The notes beneath the pieces were generated by a model that searched no databases, was not told the origin of the DNA, and worked only from the letters and a program-made list of their open reading frames with translations. From contig CAJTPF010000035.1 of assembly GCA_910578175.1 (NCBI GenBank), positions 1-12,281 on the forward strand: DNA of 12,281 bases, given 5' to 3'. This document shows, in pieces, positions 4,646-12,281 of this stretch (positions are counted from its first letter, which is position 1; every line of letters begins with the position of its first letter). The DNA is from an uncultured Lachnospiraceae bacterium (GTDB lineage Bacteria; Bacillota; Clostridia; Lachnospirales; Lachnospiraceae). Both the position numbers and the translations under genes were made by a program.

Positions 4646-6049
4646 TTATTCCCGGCCGTCCCAGCAATAGGTACAGAGCTTACACTTATCAATTCCAACA
4701 GACTCGATCATATCGTCCAGCCGGTGATAACGCAATGAAGTAAAATTAAGCTGCTTCCGGATTTCCTCGATCATTGCCTGATACCGTTCCGATTCCGGAT
4801 CGGTATACTCCGGCAGCACCTGTTCTGCGTTTTCCCCTTCCATCTTCTGAATCACCCTTCTTGTGATCAGATCCATTTCCGAAGTAGAACGGGAAAAATT
4901 CAGAAACTTACAGCCGTAGACCAGCGGCGGACAGGCGGGACGGATATGAACCTCTTTTGCCCCGCTCTGATATAAGAATTCCGTTGTCTCCCGAAGCTGG
5001 GTGCCCCTTACAATGGAATCATCTATCAGTAACAGGCTCTTATCCTTGATCAGGTCATGCACAGGAATTAGTTTCATCTTCGCGATCAGATCCCGCTTGC
5101 TCTGAATGGTAGGCATAAATGAACGCGGCCAGGTCGGCGTATATTTAATAAACGGACGGGAAAAAGGTATTCCTGACGCATTGGCATATCCCACGGCATG
5201 AGCCGTACCGGAATCCGGTACTCCGGCTACGATATCCGGCTTTACATTGTCCCTTCCTGCCAGTTTCGCACCGCAGTTATATCGCATTTGCTCCACACTG
5301 ACGCCTTCATAACCAGATGAAGGATATCCGTAATATATCCATAAGAATGTACATATTTTCATATCCTTACCCGGGGCGGCAACGGTCCTCACCTCTTCCG
5401 GCGTCATAATGACGATCTCACCCGGTCCCAGCTCTTTATAATCCGTATAACCCAGGTTCAGATAGGCAAACGCTTCAAAAGAAGCACAGTATCCGTCCTC
5501 TTTTTTACCGATTGCCACCGGTGTTCTTCCCCACTTATCCCTTGCTGCAAAGATTCCCTTTGGTGTCATGACGAGCATGGTCATGGAACCCTCTATGATC
5601 TCCTGGGCGTACCGGATACCGTCTATCATATTTTCCTTCTGATTGATGATAGCCGCCACCAGCTCCGTTGCATTTATGTCACCTCCGCTCATTTCCAGAA
5701 AATGAGAATGTCCGGTATCAAATATATTCTTTACGATATCGTCGGTATTATTGATCTTACCAACCGTAGTAATGGCAAACGTTCCATGATGGGAACGCAC
5801 GATGAGAGGCTGCGGTTCATAATCGGATATACAGCCGATTCCCATATATCCTTTCATTTCATTTACCTCTGATTCGAATTTCGTCCGAAAGGGAGAATTC
5901 TCAATATTATGGATCGAACGGTCAAAACCGTCAGCTCCATATACTGCCATTCCTCCTCTTCTGGTTCCTAAATGGGAATGATAGTCCGTTCCGAAAAATA
6001 AATCAAATACACAGTCGTTTTTAGATGCAACTCCAAAAAATCCACCCAT
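4646..6049 (-). CDS. PurF paralogue lacking the glutaminase nucleophile
   Basis: 467-aa protein with the two-domain layout of amidophosphoribosyltransferase. The N-terminal domain (1-225) aligns in outline (MGGFFGVAS for CGVFGMYD; HLGTRRGGMAVYG at 26-38 for LQHRGQESCGIA), but the catalytic Cys is Gly2 and there is no propeptide. The glutamine-site motifs seen in the neighbouring PurF (HTRYSTAG, AHNGNL, TTIDSE) are replaced by GIGCISDY, TTVGKIN and GGDINATE. The phosphoribosyltransferase domain is kept: VAGVPDSG (274-281) and the PRPP loop LLLIDDSIVRGT (339-350). The catalytic loop after Lys302 is altered (YTPTWPRSFMPT for NGYVGRTFIKP). Cys233, Cys380, Cys456/459 and Cys462 match the Fe-S cysteine positions of PurF. 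AAGGA precedes the ATG by nine bases, and purB ends 24 bases upstream. Glutamine-dependent chemistry looks impossible by the normal mechanism; ammonia-dependent phosphoribosylamine synthesis, a regulatory role with PurF, or another phosphoribosyl transfer remain open. Confidence 0.9.
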   Translation of the reverse strand: MGGFFGVASKNDCVFDLFFGTDYHSHLGTRRGGMAVYGADGFDRSIHNIENSPFRTKFESEVNEMKGYMGIGCISDYEPQPLIVRSHHGTFAITTVGKINNTDDIVKNIFDTGHSHFLEMSGGDINATELVAAIINQKENMIDGIRYAQEIIEGSMTMLVMTPKGIFAARDKWGRTPVAIGKKEDGYCASFEAFAYLNLGYTDYKELGPGEIVIMTPEEVRTVAAPGKDMKICTFLWIYYGYPSSGYEGVSVEQMRYNCGAKLAGRDNVKPDIVAGVPDSGTAHAVGYANASGIPFSRPFIKYTPTWPRSFMPTIQSKRDLIAKMKLIPVHDLIKDKSLLLIDDSIVRGTQLRETTEFLYQSGAKEVHIRPACPPLVYGCKFLNFSRSTSEMDLITRRVIQKMEGENAEQVLPEYTDPESERYQAMIEEIRKQLNFTSLRYHRLDDMIESVGIDKCKLCTYCWDGRE

Positions 6050-6073
6050 GTTTTTCTGTCCTTTCCACTCAAA

Positions 6074-7504
6074 TTATACGTTGATCGTTGCCGTCAATCC
6101 TAATAAATCCTGATTCTGTTCCAGGATCGGCTGAATCACTTCTGCTAAAAATTCTTCTACCTGTTCCTTGGAACGTCCCACATAACGGGCCGGATCCATG
6201 GACTTTTTCAGTTCCTCCAGGCTCATGCCGAACTTCGGATCTTCTGCGATCAGCTCTAGAAGATTATTGTCCAGTCCCTCCTGTTTTACGTTCTTTCCGG
6301 CTATCATGGATAATTTTCTGATTTCTTCATGCAATTCCTGTCGGTCGCCTCCTGCTTTTACCGCATCCATCATAATATTTTCGGTTGCCATAAACGGAAG
6401 TTCCGCCATCAGACGTTTTTCGATGACTTTCGGATATACCACCAGACCGTCTACCACATTCAGATACAAATCCAGGATTCCGTCTACCGCCAGAAATGCC
6501 TCCGGCACGCTCAGCCGCTTATTGGCGGAATCATCCAGTGTACGCTCAAACCACTGGGTTGCGGATGTGATGGCCGGATTCAGTGCATCTACCATTACGT
6601 AATTGGCCAGGGAGGCGATACGCTCGCTTCGCATAGGATTTCTCTTATATGCCATGGCGGAAGAACCGATCTGATTCTTTTCAAAGGGTTCTTCCACTTC
6701 CTTCAAATGCTGGAGCAGACGGATATCATTGGAGAATTTATGGGCGCTGGCCGCAATTCCTGCCAGAACATTTAGCACCCTAGTATCCACCTTTCTGGAA
6801 TAGGTCTGTCCGGATACCGGCTGGCATTTCTCAAATCCCATTTTTGCTGCGATCTTTCCGTCAATCTGCCGGATCTTATCCTGGTCTCCTTCAAACAGCT
6901 CCAAAAAGCTTGCCTGGGTTCCGGTAGTACCTTTGCAGCCCAGAAGGCTCATACTGTCGATCACGTAGTCCAGGTCATCCAGATCCAGCTTCAGTTCCAT
7001 CATCCAGAGAGCTGCCCGTTTTCCAACCGTTGTGGGCTGTGCCGGCTGGAAATGGGTAAAAGCCAGCGTCGGCTGCGCTTTATAAGTATCTGCAAATTTT
7101 GCCAGTTCGCTGAGTACGTTCAATAATTTTTTCCGGACCAGTTTTAATGCTTCCGTCATAATGATGATGTCTGTATTATCCCCCACATAACAGGAGGTCG
7201 CTCCCAGATGGATGATCCCTTTTGCTTTCGGGCATTGTACTCCGTAAGCATATACATGGGACATAACGTCATGCCTGACCAGCGCTTCCCTTTCCTTCGC
7301 CACCTCATAATTAATATCCTCTGCATGCTCTTTCAGTTCGGCAATCTGTTCGTCCGTTATATTCAGTCCCAGCTCCTGTTCCGTTTCCGCAAGGGCGATC
7401 CATAATCTTCTCCAGGTCTTAAATTTCATATCCGGCGAAAAAATATACTGCATTTCCTTGCTGGCATATCGCTCCGAAAGCGGGCTTTGATACTTATCGT
7501 ACAT
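6074..7504 (-). CDS. purB: Adenylosuccinate lyase
   Basis: 476-aa cytosolic enzyme that releases fumarate from both SAICAR and adenylosuccinate, in de novo purine synthesis and AMP formation. It belongs to the fumarase/aspartase superfamily. Visible are the N-terminal substrate segment SPLSERYAS (7-15), RHDVMSHV (77-84), LGATSCYVGDNTD (100-112), the catalytic His in THFQPAQPTT (His151), and the flexible signature loop GSSAMAYKRNP (280-290) with the catalytic Ser. Length fits the longer (about 475 aa) clostridial and eukaryote-like form. The start is preceded by AGGAG nine bases upstream. It lies between the two PurF-type genes, so SAICAR made by purC in the same operon feeds it. Confidence 0.97.
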   Translation of the reverse strand: MYDKYQSPLSERYASKEMQYIFSPDMKFKTWRRLWIALAETEQELGLNITDEQIAELKEHAEDINYEVAKEREALVRHDVMSHVYAYGVQCPKAKGIIHLGATSCYVGDNTDIIIMTEALKLVRKKLLNVLSELAKFADTYKAQPTLAFTHFQPAQPTTVGKRAALWMMELKLDLDDLDYVIDSMSLLGCKGTTGTQASFLELFEGDQDKIRQIDGKIAAKMGFEKCQPVSGQTYSRKVDTRVLNVLAGIAASAHKFSNDIRLLQHLKEVEEPFEKNQIGSSAMAYKRNPMRSERIASLANYVMVDALNPAITSATQWFERTLDDSANKRLSVPEAFLAVDGILDLYLNVVDGLVVYPKVIEKRLMAELPFMATENIMMDAVKAGGDRQELHEEIRKLSMIAGKNVKQEGLDNNLLELIAEDPKFGMSLEELKKSMDPARYVGRSKEQVEEFLAEVIQPILEQNQDLLGLTATINV

Positions 7505-7544
7505 TCTGTCTCTCTCCTTTTACTTACTATCTTTTCTAAACGAC

Positions 7545-7577
7545 AATGTCATGGGCACATTATGTTCCCATGGCATT
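7545..7577 (-). repeat. Imperfect 33-base palindrome between purF and purB
   Basis: Centred on 7561, thirteen base pairs with two mismatches: 7545-7548 with 7574-7577, 7550-7555 with 7567-7572, and 7557-7559 with 7563-7565, leaving a three-base loop. In the minus-strand RNA it forms a hairpin, but it is not followed by a T tract, so it is not a standard terminator. It may be an intercistronic stability or processing element, or a protein-binding site. The 110-base gap is the largest inside the operon. Confidence 0.55.
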
Positions 7578-7614
7578 CTCTGTTTCTACCTCATCGTATA
7601 TTCCGTTTTCTTCA

Positions 7615-9063
7615 TTATTTTTCATATTCGCCGCGGATATCCCCCTTCGGCGGTTCCATCGGATAGATTCCGTTAAAACAGCCGGTGCATATGGGAAGTC
7701 CGTTTACCATTTCGGATAAACGGTGAAATTCCAGATATCCCAGGGAATCGGCGCCTATGATCTTACGAATGTCCTCCACCGTTCTGTTATTTGCGATCAA
7801 CTGATCTTTGAAAGGGATATCCGTTCCAAAATAACATTCATGCAGAAACGGCGGCGAACTTACTCTTACATGAACCTCTTCTGCACCGGCGCTTTTCAGC
7901 ATGTTAACAATCTGGTGGGAAGTGGTTCCCCTGACGATGGAATCGTCGATCATGACCACCCGTTTCCCTTTCACAGCTTCCGTCAGAACATTCAGTTTCA
8001 CGCGTACGCCGGACTCCCGGCTGCTCTGCTTCGGTTTAATGAAGGTCCTGCCGACATATCCGTTTTTTACAAATGCAGTCCCGTACGGAATCCCGGATTG
8101 CAGCGAAAATCCCAGCGCAGCAGCATTTCCGGATTCCGGTACGCCCACTACCAGGTCCGCTTCCACCGGATGATCCATTGCCAGAAATTTTCCGGCCAGG
8201 ATCCTGGAATGATATACGGACACACCGTCGATCATACTGTCCGGCCGTGAAAAATAAATATATTCAAAAATACATCTGGCTTCCTTTTCTTTAGGCAGAC
8301 ACCTGCTCTTATCGGAACAGATCCCCTGTTCACAGATGGTGACCACTTCTCCCGGTTCCACATCCCTGACAAACTCCGCCCCGATGGTATCCAGGGCACA
8401 GGTTTCCGATGCCAGTATATATGCATTCTCCCGCCTGCCGATACAGAGCGGTTTGAAACCGTAAGGGTCTCTTGCTCCGATCAATTTTCTCGGACTCATA
8501 ACGATCAGGGAATAGGCTCCCCTGATCTTGTCCATTGCCGCCATAACAGCCTCTTCTACCGAGGATGTCTGAATTCTTGCCCTGGCGATATGATAGGCGA
8601 TGACCTCGGAATCAATGGTGGTCTGAAAAATAGCACCGGTATATTCCAGCTCTTTTCTCAATTCCGCTGCATTGATCAGATTTCCATTGTGCGCCAGTCC
8701 CAAAATACCTTTTACATAATTTAACAGCAGGGGCTGCGCGTTTTCTCTGGTACTGCTGCCTGCCGTGGAATATCTGGTATGTCCCACGCCGATATTCCCC
8801 TTCAGGGAATCCAGTATATCCGGTGTAAAGACTTCATTGACCAGTCCCATTCCTTTGTGGACTTTTGCCGCCCCCTTGGGGCCTTCCGTATCGCTGACGG
8901 CAATGCCGCAGCTTTCCTGTCCCCGATGCTGCAATGCAAACAGTCCATAGTATATGGAGCGGGCTACATCATTCCCATCCAGGTCGTACATTCCGAACAC
9001 GCCACATTCTTCATGCAGGCAGTCATCTCTGTCATACTCTTGCTGAGCGTGAATTTCATTCAT
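7615..9063 (-). CDS. purF: Amidophosphoribosyltransferase (glutamine PRPP amidotransferase)
   Basis: 482-aa enzyme for the first committed step of purine synthesis: PRPP plus glutamine to 5-phosphoribosylamine. Nineteen residues precede Cys20 in HEECGVFG, the propeptide normally cleaved to expose the N-terminal Cys nucleophile. Glutamine-site motifs are complete: HTRYSTAG (95-102), AHNGNL (124-129) and DSE (151-153). The phosphoribosyltransferase domain has VVGVPESG (305-312), the flexible loop NGYVGRTFIKP (334-344) and the PRPP motif VVMIDDSIVRGT (369-380). Cys264, Cys410, Cys459 and Cys462 match the four Fe-S ligands of the B. subtilis class. The ATG at 9061-9063 has GGAGG six bases upstream; a TTG nine codons earlier runs through that site and is rejected. 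It follows purC by 35 bases. Confidence 0.97.
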   Translation of the reverse strand: MNEIHAQQEYDRDDCLHEECGVFGMYDLDGNDVARSIYYGLFALQHRGQESCGIAVSDTEGPKGAAKVHKGMGLVNEVFTPDILDSLKGNIGVGHTRYSTAGSSTRENAQPLLLNYVKGILGLAHNGNLINAAELRKELEYTGAIFQTTIDSEVIAYHIARARIQTSSVEEAVMAAMDKIRGAYSLIVMSPRKLIGARDPYGFKPLCIGRRENAYILASETCALDTIGAEFVRDVEPGEVVTICEQGICSDKSRCLPKEKEARCIFEYIYFSRPDSMIDGVSVYHSRILAGKFLAMDHPVEADLVVGVPESGNAAALGFSLQSGIPYGTAFVKNGYVGRTFIKPKQSSRESGVRVKLNVLTEAVKGKRVVMIDDSIVRGTTSHQIVNMLKSAGAEEVHVRVSSPPFLHECYFGTDIPFKDQLIANNRTVEDIRKIIGADSLGYLEFHRLSEMVNGLPICTGCFNGIYPMEPPKGDIRGEYEK

Positions 9064-9098
9064 ATGAATCCTCCATGCAGAGGCAATCAATATATCAT

Positions 9099-9803
9099 CT
9101 ATAAACCTAAACGCTTAAAGACTTCATTATACGCCTCTTCCACATTTCCCAAATCTCTTCTGAATCTGTCTTTATCCAGCTTCTCATGGGTATTGACATC
9201 CCATAATCTGCATGTATCAGGTGAAATCTCATCAGCCAGAATAATATCTCCATGATATCTTCCGAATTCAATCTTAAAATCGATCAGTTCCATGCCGGCG
9301 CCTAAGAAATACTCTTTTAATACCTCATTTACCTTAAAAGCATATTCGGTGATCTTATCGATTTCTTCACGGGTAGCCGCACCGATACCGATGGCATAAT
9401 AATCGTTGATCATCGGATCTCCAAGGGCATCATCTTTGTAGCTGAACTCCAATGTAGGCTCCAGCAGCTTCCTGCCTTCTTCAATGCCAAGCTTCTTTGA
9501 AAAGCTTCCGGCTGCAACGTTACGGATGATCACTTCCAAAGGTACGATTTCAACCTTTTTCACGGCGGTTTCCCTGTCGCTTAACTCTTCCACCAGATGA
9601 GTCGGTACGCCCCTGGTTTCCAGAATCTTAAACACATGGTTTGTCATACGGTTATTAACAACGCCTTTTCCGACGATGGTTCCCTTTTTTTCACCGTTAA
9701 ATGCAGTTGCATCATCTTTGTAATCAACGATCAACACGTCTTCATCTTCTGTTGTCCAGACCTTTTTTGCTTTTCCTTCATAGAGTAGTTCTAACTTCTT
9801 CAT
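9099..9803 (-). CDS. purC: Phosphoribosylaminoimidazole-succinocarboxamide (SAICAR) synthase
   Basis: 234-aa ATP-dependent cytosolic enzyme that joins CAIR and aspartate to form SAICAR, the step before purB in the pathway. Family features in order: LLYEGKAKKVW (6-16) at the ATP site, DYKDDATAFNG (27-37), the signature VEIVPLEVIIRNVAAGS (84-100), and LGDPMIND (127-134). Length is normal. The ATG at 9801-9803 has AGGTGG five bases upstream; a GTG three codons earlier is part of that site. It is the first gene of the operon and is led by a clear promoter at 9854-9882. The intervening pathway genes (purD, purN, purL, purM, purE, purK) are not in the window. Confidence 0.97.
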   Translation of the reverse strand: MKKLELLYEGKAKKVWTTEDEDVLIVDYKDDATAFNGEKKGTIVGKGVVNNRMTNHVFKILETRGVPTHLVEELSDRETAVKKVEIVPLEVIIRNVAAGSFSKKLGIEEGRKLLEPTLEFSYKDDALGDPMINDYYAIGIGAATREEIDKITEYAFKVNEVLKEYFLGAGMELIDFKIEFGRYHGDIILADEISPDTCRLWDVNTHEKLDKDRFRRDLGNVEEAYNEVFKRLGL

Positions 9804-9853
9804 TGATTCCACCTGTCCTTTACCTTGAAATTAATTTTCATTTTACACCGTAG

Positions 9854-9882
9854 ATTATAATACAAGGCATTTGCAAAATCAA
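9854..9882 (-). promoter_or_regulatory. Promoter of the purC-purF-purB-paralogue operon
   Basis: Minus strand: -35 TTGATT (9877-9882), 17-base spacer, perfect -10 TATAAT (9854-9859). Initiation near 9847 leaves about 44 bases of leader, too short for a purine riboswitch, and no B. subtilis-type PurBox is visible. The 100-base gap to gatB has no GC-rich hairpin, so some read-through from gatB is possible. Confidence 0.75.
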
Positions 9883-9903
9883 ATCAAATTTTATAAAATA
9901 TGA

Positions 9904-11337
9904 TTAATTATCTAATAATTCCCTTAAAATCTTATTTATCATTCCCGGATCCGCTTTCCCTCCGGTTGCTTTCATCGTCTGACCCACCAGAAATCCCATG
10001 GCTTTTTCCTTCCCGTTCCTGAAATCTGCCACAGACTGCGGATTGGCGGCGATCACTTCCCCGATCACCGCCCGCAGGCCCTCTTCATCGTTATTCATCT
10101 TCAGCCCGTGTTCTTCCACGTAACGCTCCGGGTCGATATCTTCCAGAAAGATTTTTTCAAAGACTTCTTTCGCCACGGAACCGTTAATGGTTCCCGCATC
10201 CAGCAATCCGATCAGTTTCGTAAGGTTTTCCGGAGAAAATCCCATATCCTCCGGCTCCATTTCATGTTCCTTCAGCAGCCGCATGGTCTCACCCATCAGG
10301 TAATTGCTTACTTTCTTTGCATTTCCTCCCAGCGATACGGATTCTTCAAACAGATCCGCCATTTTTTTGGAAGAAGTTATTATATCCGCATCGTATTCCG
10401 GAATATGATAGTCCCTGACATACCGTTCCATTTTTTCGTCCCGGAATTCCGGCTGTCTGCTCCTTACCTGTTCTATCCACTGGCTGCTGATCCGGATCGG
10501 CACCAGATCCGGTTCCGGAAAATAACGGTAATCCTTTGCATCTTCCTTGGAACGCATGGCATAGGAATATTCCTTATTGTCGTCCCATCGTCTGGTTTCC
10601 TGTACCACGGTCTTCCCTTCTTCGATCAGCTCGATCTGACGCTCCCTCTCACTTTCAATGGCTCTGGCGATCGCTTTAAACGAATTTAAATTTTTCATTT
10701 CCGTACGGGTTCCGAAAGTCTCCGTCCCTGCTTCCCTTACCGAAAGATTTACATCCGCCCGCATGGAACCTTCATTTAATTTACAGTCGGAAGCCCCCAG
10801 ATACTGAATGATCAGCCGCAGCTTTTCCAGATAGGCAATGACCTCTTCCGCAGAACGCATATCCGGCTCCGACACAATCTCGATCAACGGAACGCCGGAA
10901 CGGTTATGATCTACCAGCGAACAATCTTCCCATTCGTCATGGATCAGTTTTCCCGCATCCTCTTCCATGTGAATTTCATGGATACCGATAAATTTTTTTC
11001 CGCTTCCCGTATTGATCTCCACTTTTCCGTTCCTGCAAATGGGCAGATAAAGCTGGGAGATCTGGTAGTTCTGGGGATTATCGGGATAAAAATAATTTTT
11101 CCGGTCAAATTTACAATTCTGTGTTATGGTGCAGTTGGTGGCCAGTCCCACAGCCATGGCGTATTCCACCACCTGTTTATTTAATACCGGAAGGGAACCC
11201 GGCATACCCGTGCAGACCGGACAGGTATGGGTATTGGGCGCCCCTCCGAATTCTGTGGAACAGCCGCAGAATATCTTGGTTTTGGTTGCTAATTCTACAT
11301 GAACTTCCAGTCCGATCACTGTTTCATACCGTGCCAT
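9904..11337 (-). CDS. gatB: Aspartyl/glutamyl-tRNA(Asn/Gln) amidotransferase subunit B
   Basis: 477-aa subunit of GatCAB, which converts Glu-tRNA(Gln) to Gln-tRNA(Gln), and in many bacteria Asp-tRNA(Asn) to Asn-tRNA(Asn). GatB phosphorylates the tRNA-bound acid and receives ammonia from GatA. The N-terminus YETVIGLEVHVEL (4-16) holds the conserved Glu/His of the kinase site. Cys24, Cys26, Cys39 and Cys42 form the zinc knuckle. Residues about 330-477 are the helical and YqeY-like tRNA-binding part, ending with GMINKILRELLDN. The ATG at 11335-11337 lies one base past the gatA stop, and its Shine-Dalgarno sequence GGAGGG (11343-11348) sits inside the last gatA codons, so translation is probably coupled. 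An upstream in-frame ATG 13 codons earlier is within gatA and is rejected. Confidence 0.97.
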   Translation of the reverse strand: MARYETVIGLEVHVELATKTKIFCGCSTEFGGAPNTHTCPVCTGMPGSLPVLNKQVVEYAMAVGLATNCTITQNCKFDRKNYFYPDNPQNYQISQLYLPICRNGKVEINTGSGKKFIGIHEIHMEEDAGKLIHDEWEDCSLVDHNRSGVPLIEIVSEPDMRSAEEVIAYLEKLRLIIQYLGASDCKLNEGSMRADVNLSVREAGTETFGTRTEMKNLNSFKAIARAIESERERQIELIEEGKTVVQETRRWDDNKEYSYAMRSKEDAKDYRYFPEPDLVPIRISSQWIEQVRSRQPEFRDEKMERYVRDYHIPEYDADIITSSKKMADLFEESVSLGGNAKKVSNYLMGETMRLLKEHEMEPEDMGFSPENLTKLIGLLDAGTINGSVAKEVFEKIFLEDIDPERYVEEHGLKMNNDEEGLRAVIGEVIAANPQSVADFRNGKEKAMGFLVGQTMKATGGKADPGMINKILRELLDN

Positions 11338-11338
11338 C

Positions 11339-12281
11339 TTAACCCTCCTGTTCTTTCCTGCTGCATTCATAAGCAAATGCGGCCCGGATAATATTATTCT
11401 CTTTAAAGCAATCTCCGATCAGCTGCAAACCGATGGGCAGACCTTTGGAATCCATTCCGCAGGGTAAGGAAATCGCCGGCAGTCCCGCAAGGTTGACAGC
11501 GACAGTATAAATATCTCCCAGATACATTTTCAGCGGGTCCGACAAGCTTTCTCCCAGTTTCGGTGCCGTAGCGGGCGCCGTGGGCCCGAGGATGACATCA
11601 TATGTTTTAAATGCCTTATCGAATTCTTTCTTTATCAGGGCTTTTGTCCGAAGGGCTTTTAAATAATAGGCATCGTAATATCCGCTGCTCAATACAAAAG
11701 ATCCCAGCATGATCCTCCGTTTTACTTCCGGGCCGAAGCCTTCGCTTCTGGTGATTTTATACATATTGTGAAGTCCTTCCGCTTCCTTCGCCCGGTATCC
11801 GTACTTTACGCCGTCAAACCGCTCCAGATTGGAACTGGCTTCTGCGGAAGCTATGACATAATAGGCAGGAATGGCATAGTCTGTCAATCCCAGGTCAAAT
11901 TCTTCTACAACCGCACCCTTATCCTTAAGAATCCCCGCCGCCTTATATACGGCTGCCTTTACTTCTTCATCCAGTCCCTCTGAAAAATAGCCTCTCGGAA
12001 GTCCAATCCTCATACCTCTCACATCATCCTCCAGCACAGAAGTAAAATCATAGGATTCTCTCGGAATCGAGGTGCTGTCCTTGATATCATGTCCTGCAAT
12101 GGCCTCCAGGATCACGGAGCAGTCCGTTACGTCTTTTGCAACCGGTCCGATCTGGTCCAGGGAAGAACCATAAGCGATCAGTCCATATCTGGATACCGTA
12201 CCGTAGGTGGGTTTTATTCCTGTCACGCCGCAGAAGGAACTGGGCTGCCGGATGGAACCCCCGGTATCCGATCCCAGTGCA
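11339..12281 (-). CDS. gatA: Aspartyl/glutamyl-tRNA amidotransferase subunit A (C-terminal two-thirds)
   Basis: About 314 C-terminal residues of GatA, the amidase-signature subunit that hydrolyses glutamine and channels ammonia to GatB. The gene continues past the right edge, so the 5' part, including the catalytic Lys and cis-Ser, is not visible. The reading frame is open from position 12280 and begins ALGSDTGGSIRQPSSFCG; the nucleophilic Ser is that of GGSIRQ (codon 12254-12256). KPTYGTVSRYGLIAYGSSLDQIGP follows, a near-perfect family match. An apparent start at 12226 is an internal Val codon and not the true start. The gene ends TAA, one base before gatB. By usual arrangement gatC would lie further to the right. 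Confidence 0.97.
   Translation of the reverse strand, partial: ALGSDTGGSIRQPSSFCGVTGIKPTYGTVSRYGLIAYGSSLDQIGPVAKDVTDCSVILEAIAGHDIKDSTSIPRESYDFTSVLEDDVRGMRIGLPRGYFSEGLDEEVKAAVYKAAGILKDKGAVVEEFDLGLTDYAIPAYYVIASAEASSNLERFDGVKYGYRAKEAEGLHNMYKITRSEGFGPEVKRRIMLGSFVLSSGYYDAYYLKALRTKALIKKEFDKAFKTYDVILGPTAPATAPKLGESLSDPLKMYLGDIYTVAVNLAGLPAISLPCGMDSKGLPIGLQLIGDCFKENNIIRAAFAYECSRKEQEG

Noticed and set aside
4646..6049. The possibility that the PurF paralogue simply has a misassigned start hiding a Cys nucleophile.
   Set aside because: The MGGFFGVAS segment aligns directly with CGVFGMYD, the ribosome binding site fits this ATG, and the other glutamine-site motifs are also gone, so an upstream start would not restore the site.
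7560..7625. A 21-codon ORF on the minus strand overlapping the end of purF, with an acidic, coding-like sequence.
   Set aside because: No well-spaced ribosome binding site, very short, and its stop lies in the centre of the palindrome; it may be a chance frame or a relic of a longer PurF tail. A comparison with related purF 3' ends would decide.
9888..9899. A palindrome after gatB considered as its terminator.
   Set aside because: It is a 12-base pure A/T palindrome with no loop and no GC stem, so it cannot act as a normal intrinsic terminator.
9804..9903. A possible purine riboswitch or PurBox in the purC leader.
   Set aside because: The predicted leader is only about 44 bases, too short for the aptamer, and no paired PurBox-like elements were found.
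1..12281. CRISPR arrays, tRNA or rRNA genes, insertion sequences and phage genes.
   Set aside because: No regularly spaced repeats, no tRNA-like folds, no rRNA sequence and no transposase or integrase reading frames were seen on either strand.

Overview
The window looks like chromosomal DNA of a clostridial Firmicute, most likely of the Lachnospiraceae type. This is judged from the gene families, strong AGGAGG-like ribosome binding sites, sigma-A-like promoters, AT-rich spacers with moderate-GC genes, and the GatCAB route to Gln-/Asn-tRNA. The assignment is by gene content and protein style only. Nearly every gene lies on the minus strand; the polysaccharide deacetylase is the one plus-strand gene.

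Read in the direction of minus-strand transcription (right to left): (1) gatA (5' end outside the window) and gatB, translationally coupled, from the tRNA-dependent amidotransferase operon. (2) A purine operon with its own promoter at 9854-9882: purC, purF, purB and a second PurF-like gene, closed by a strong UUCG-tetraloop terminator at 4585-4608. (3) A YgjP-type zinc metallopeptidase gene. (4) luxS-mtnN, the two-step S-adenosylhomocysteine recycling pair, from a promoter with a palindrome in its spacer. (5) The plus-strand membrane-anchored deacetylase, which converges on and overlaps mtnN by 12 bases. (6) A YitT-family membrane protein. (7) A cyclic-di-GMP-I (GEMM-I) riboswitch with a downstream intrinsic terminator, in front of a tiny exported peptide gene. 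(8) The first codons of another minus-strand gene at the left edge.

Two things stand out. First, 571-657 on the minus strand carries the hallmark blocks of a c-di-GMP-I aptamer, followed by a 12-bp perfect hairpin with a T tract. The only gene behind it encodes a 59-residue peptide with a secretion signal that I do not recognise. Second, the purine operon carries two PurF proteins. One is canonical, with propeptide, Cys nucleophile, glutamine-site motifs, PRPP loop and four Fe-S cysteines. The other keeps the PRPP loop and the cysteines but has Gly where the catalytic Cys should be and has lost every recognisable glutamine-binding motif. It should be unable to use glutamine by the usual mechanism, so it is either an ammonia-dependent phosphoribosylamine synthase, a regulatory partner of PurF, or something new.
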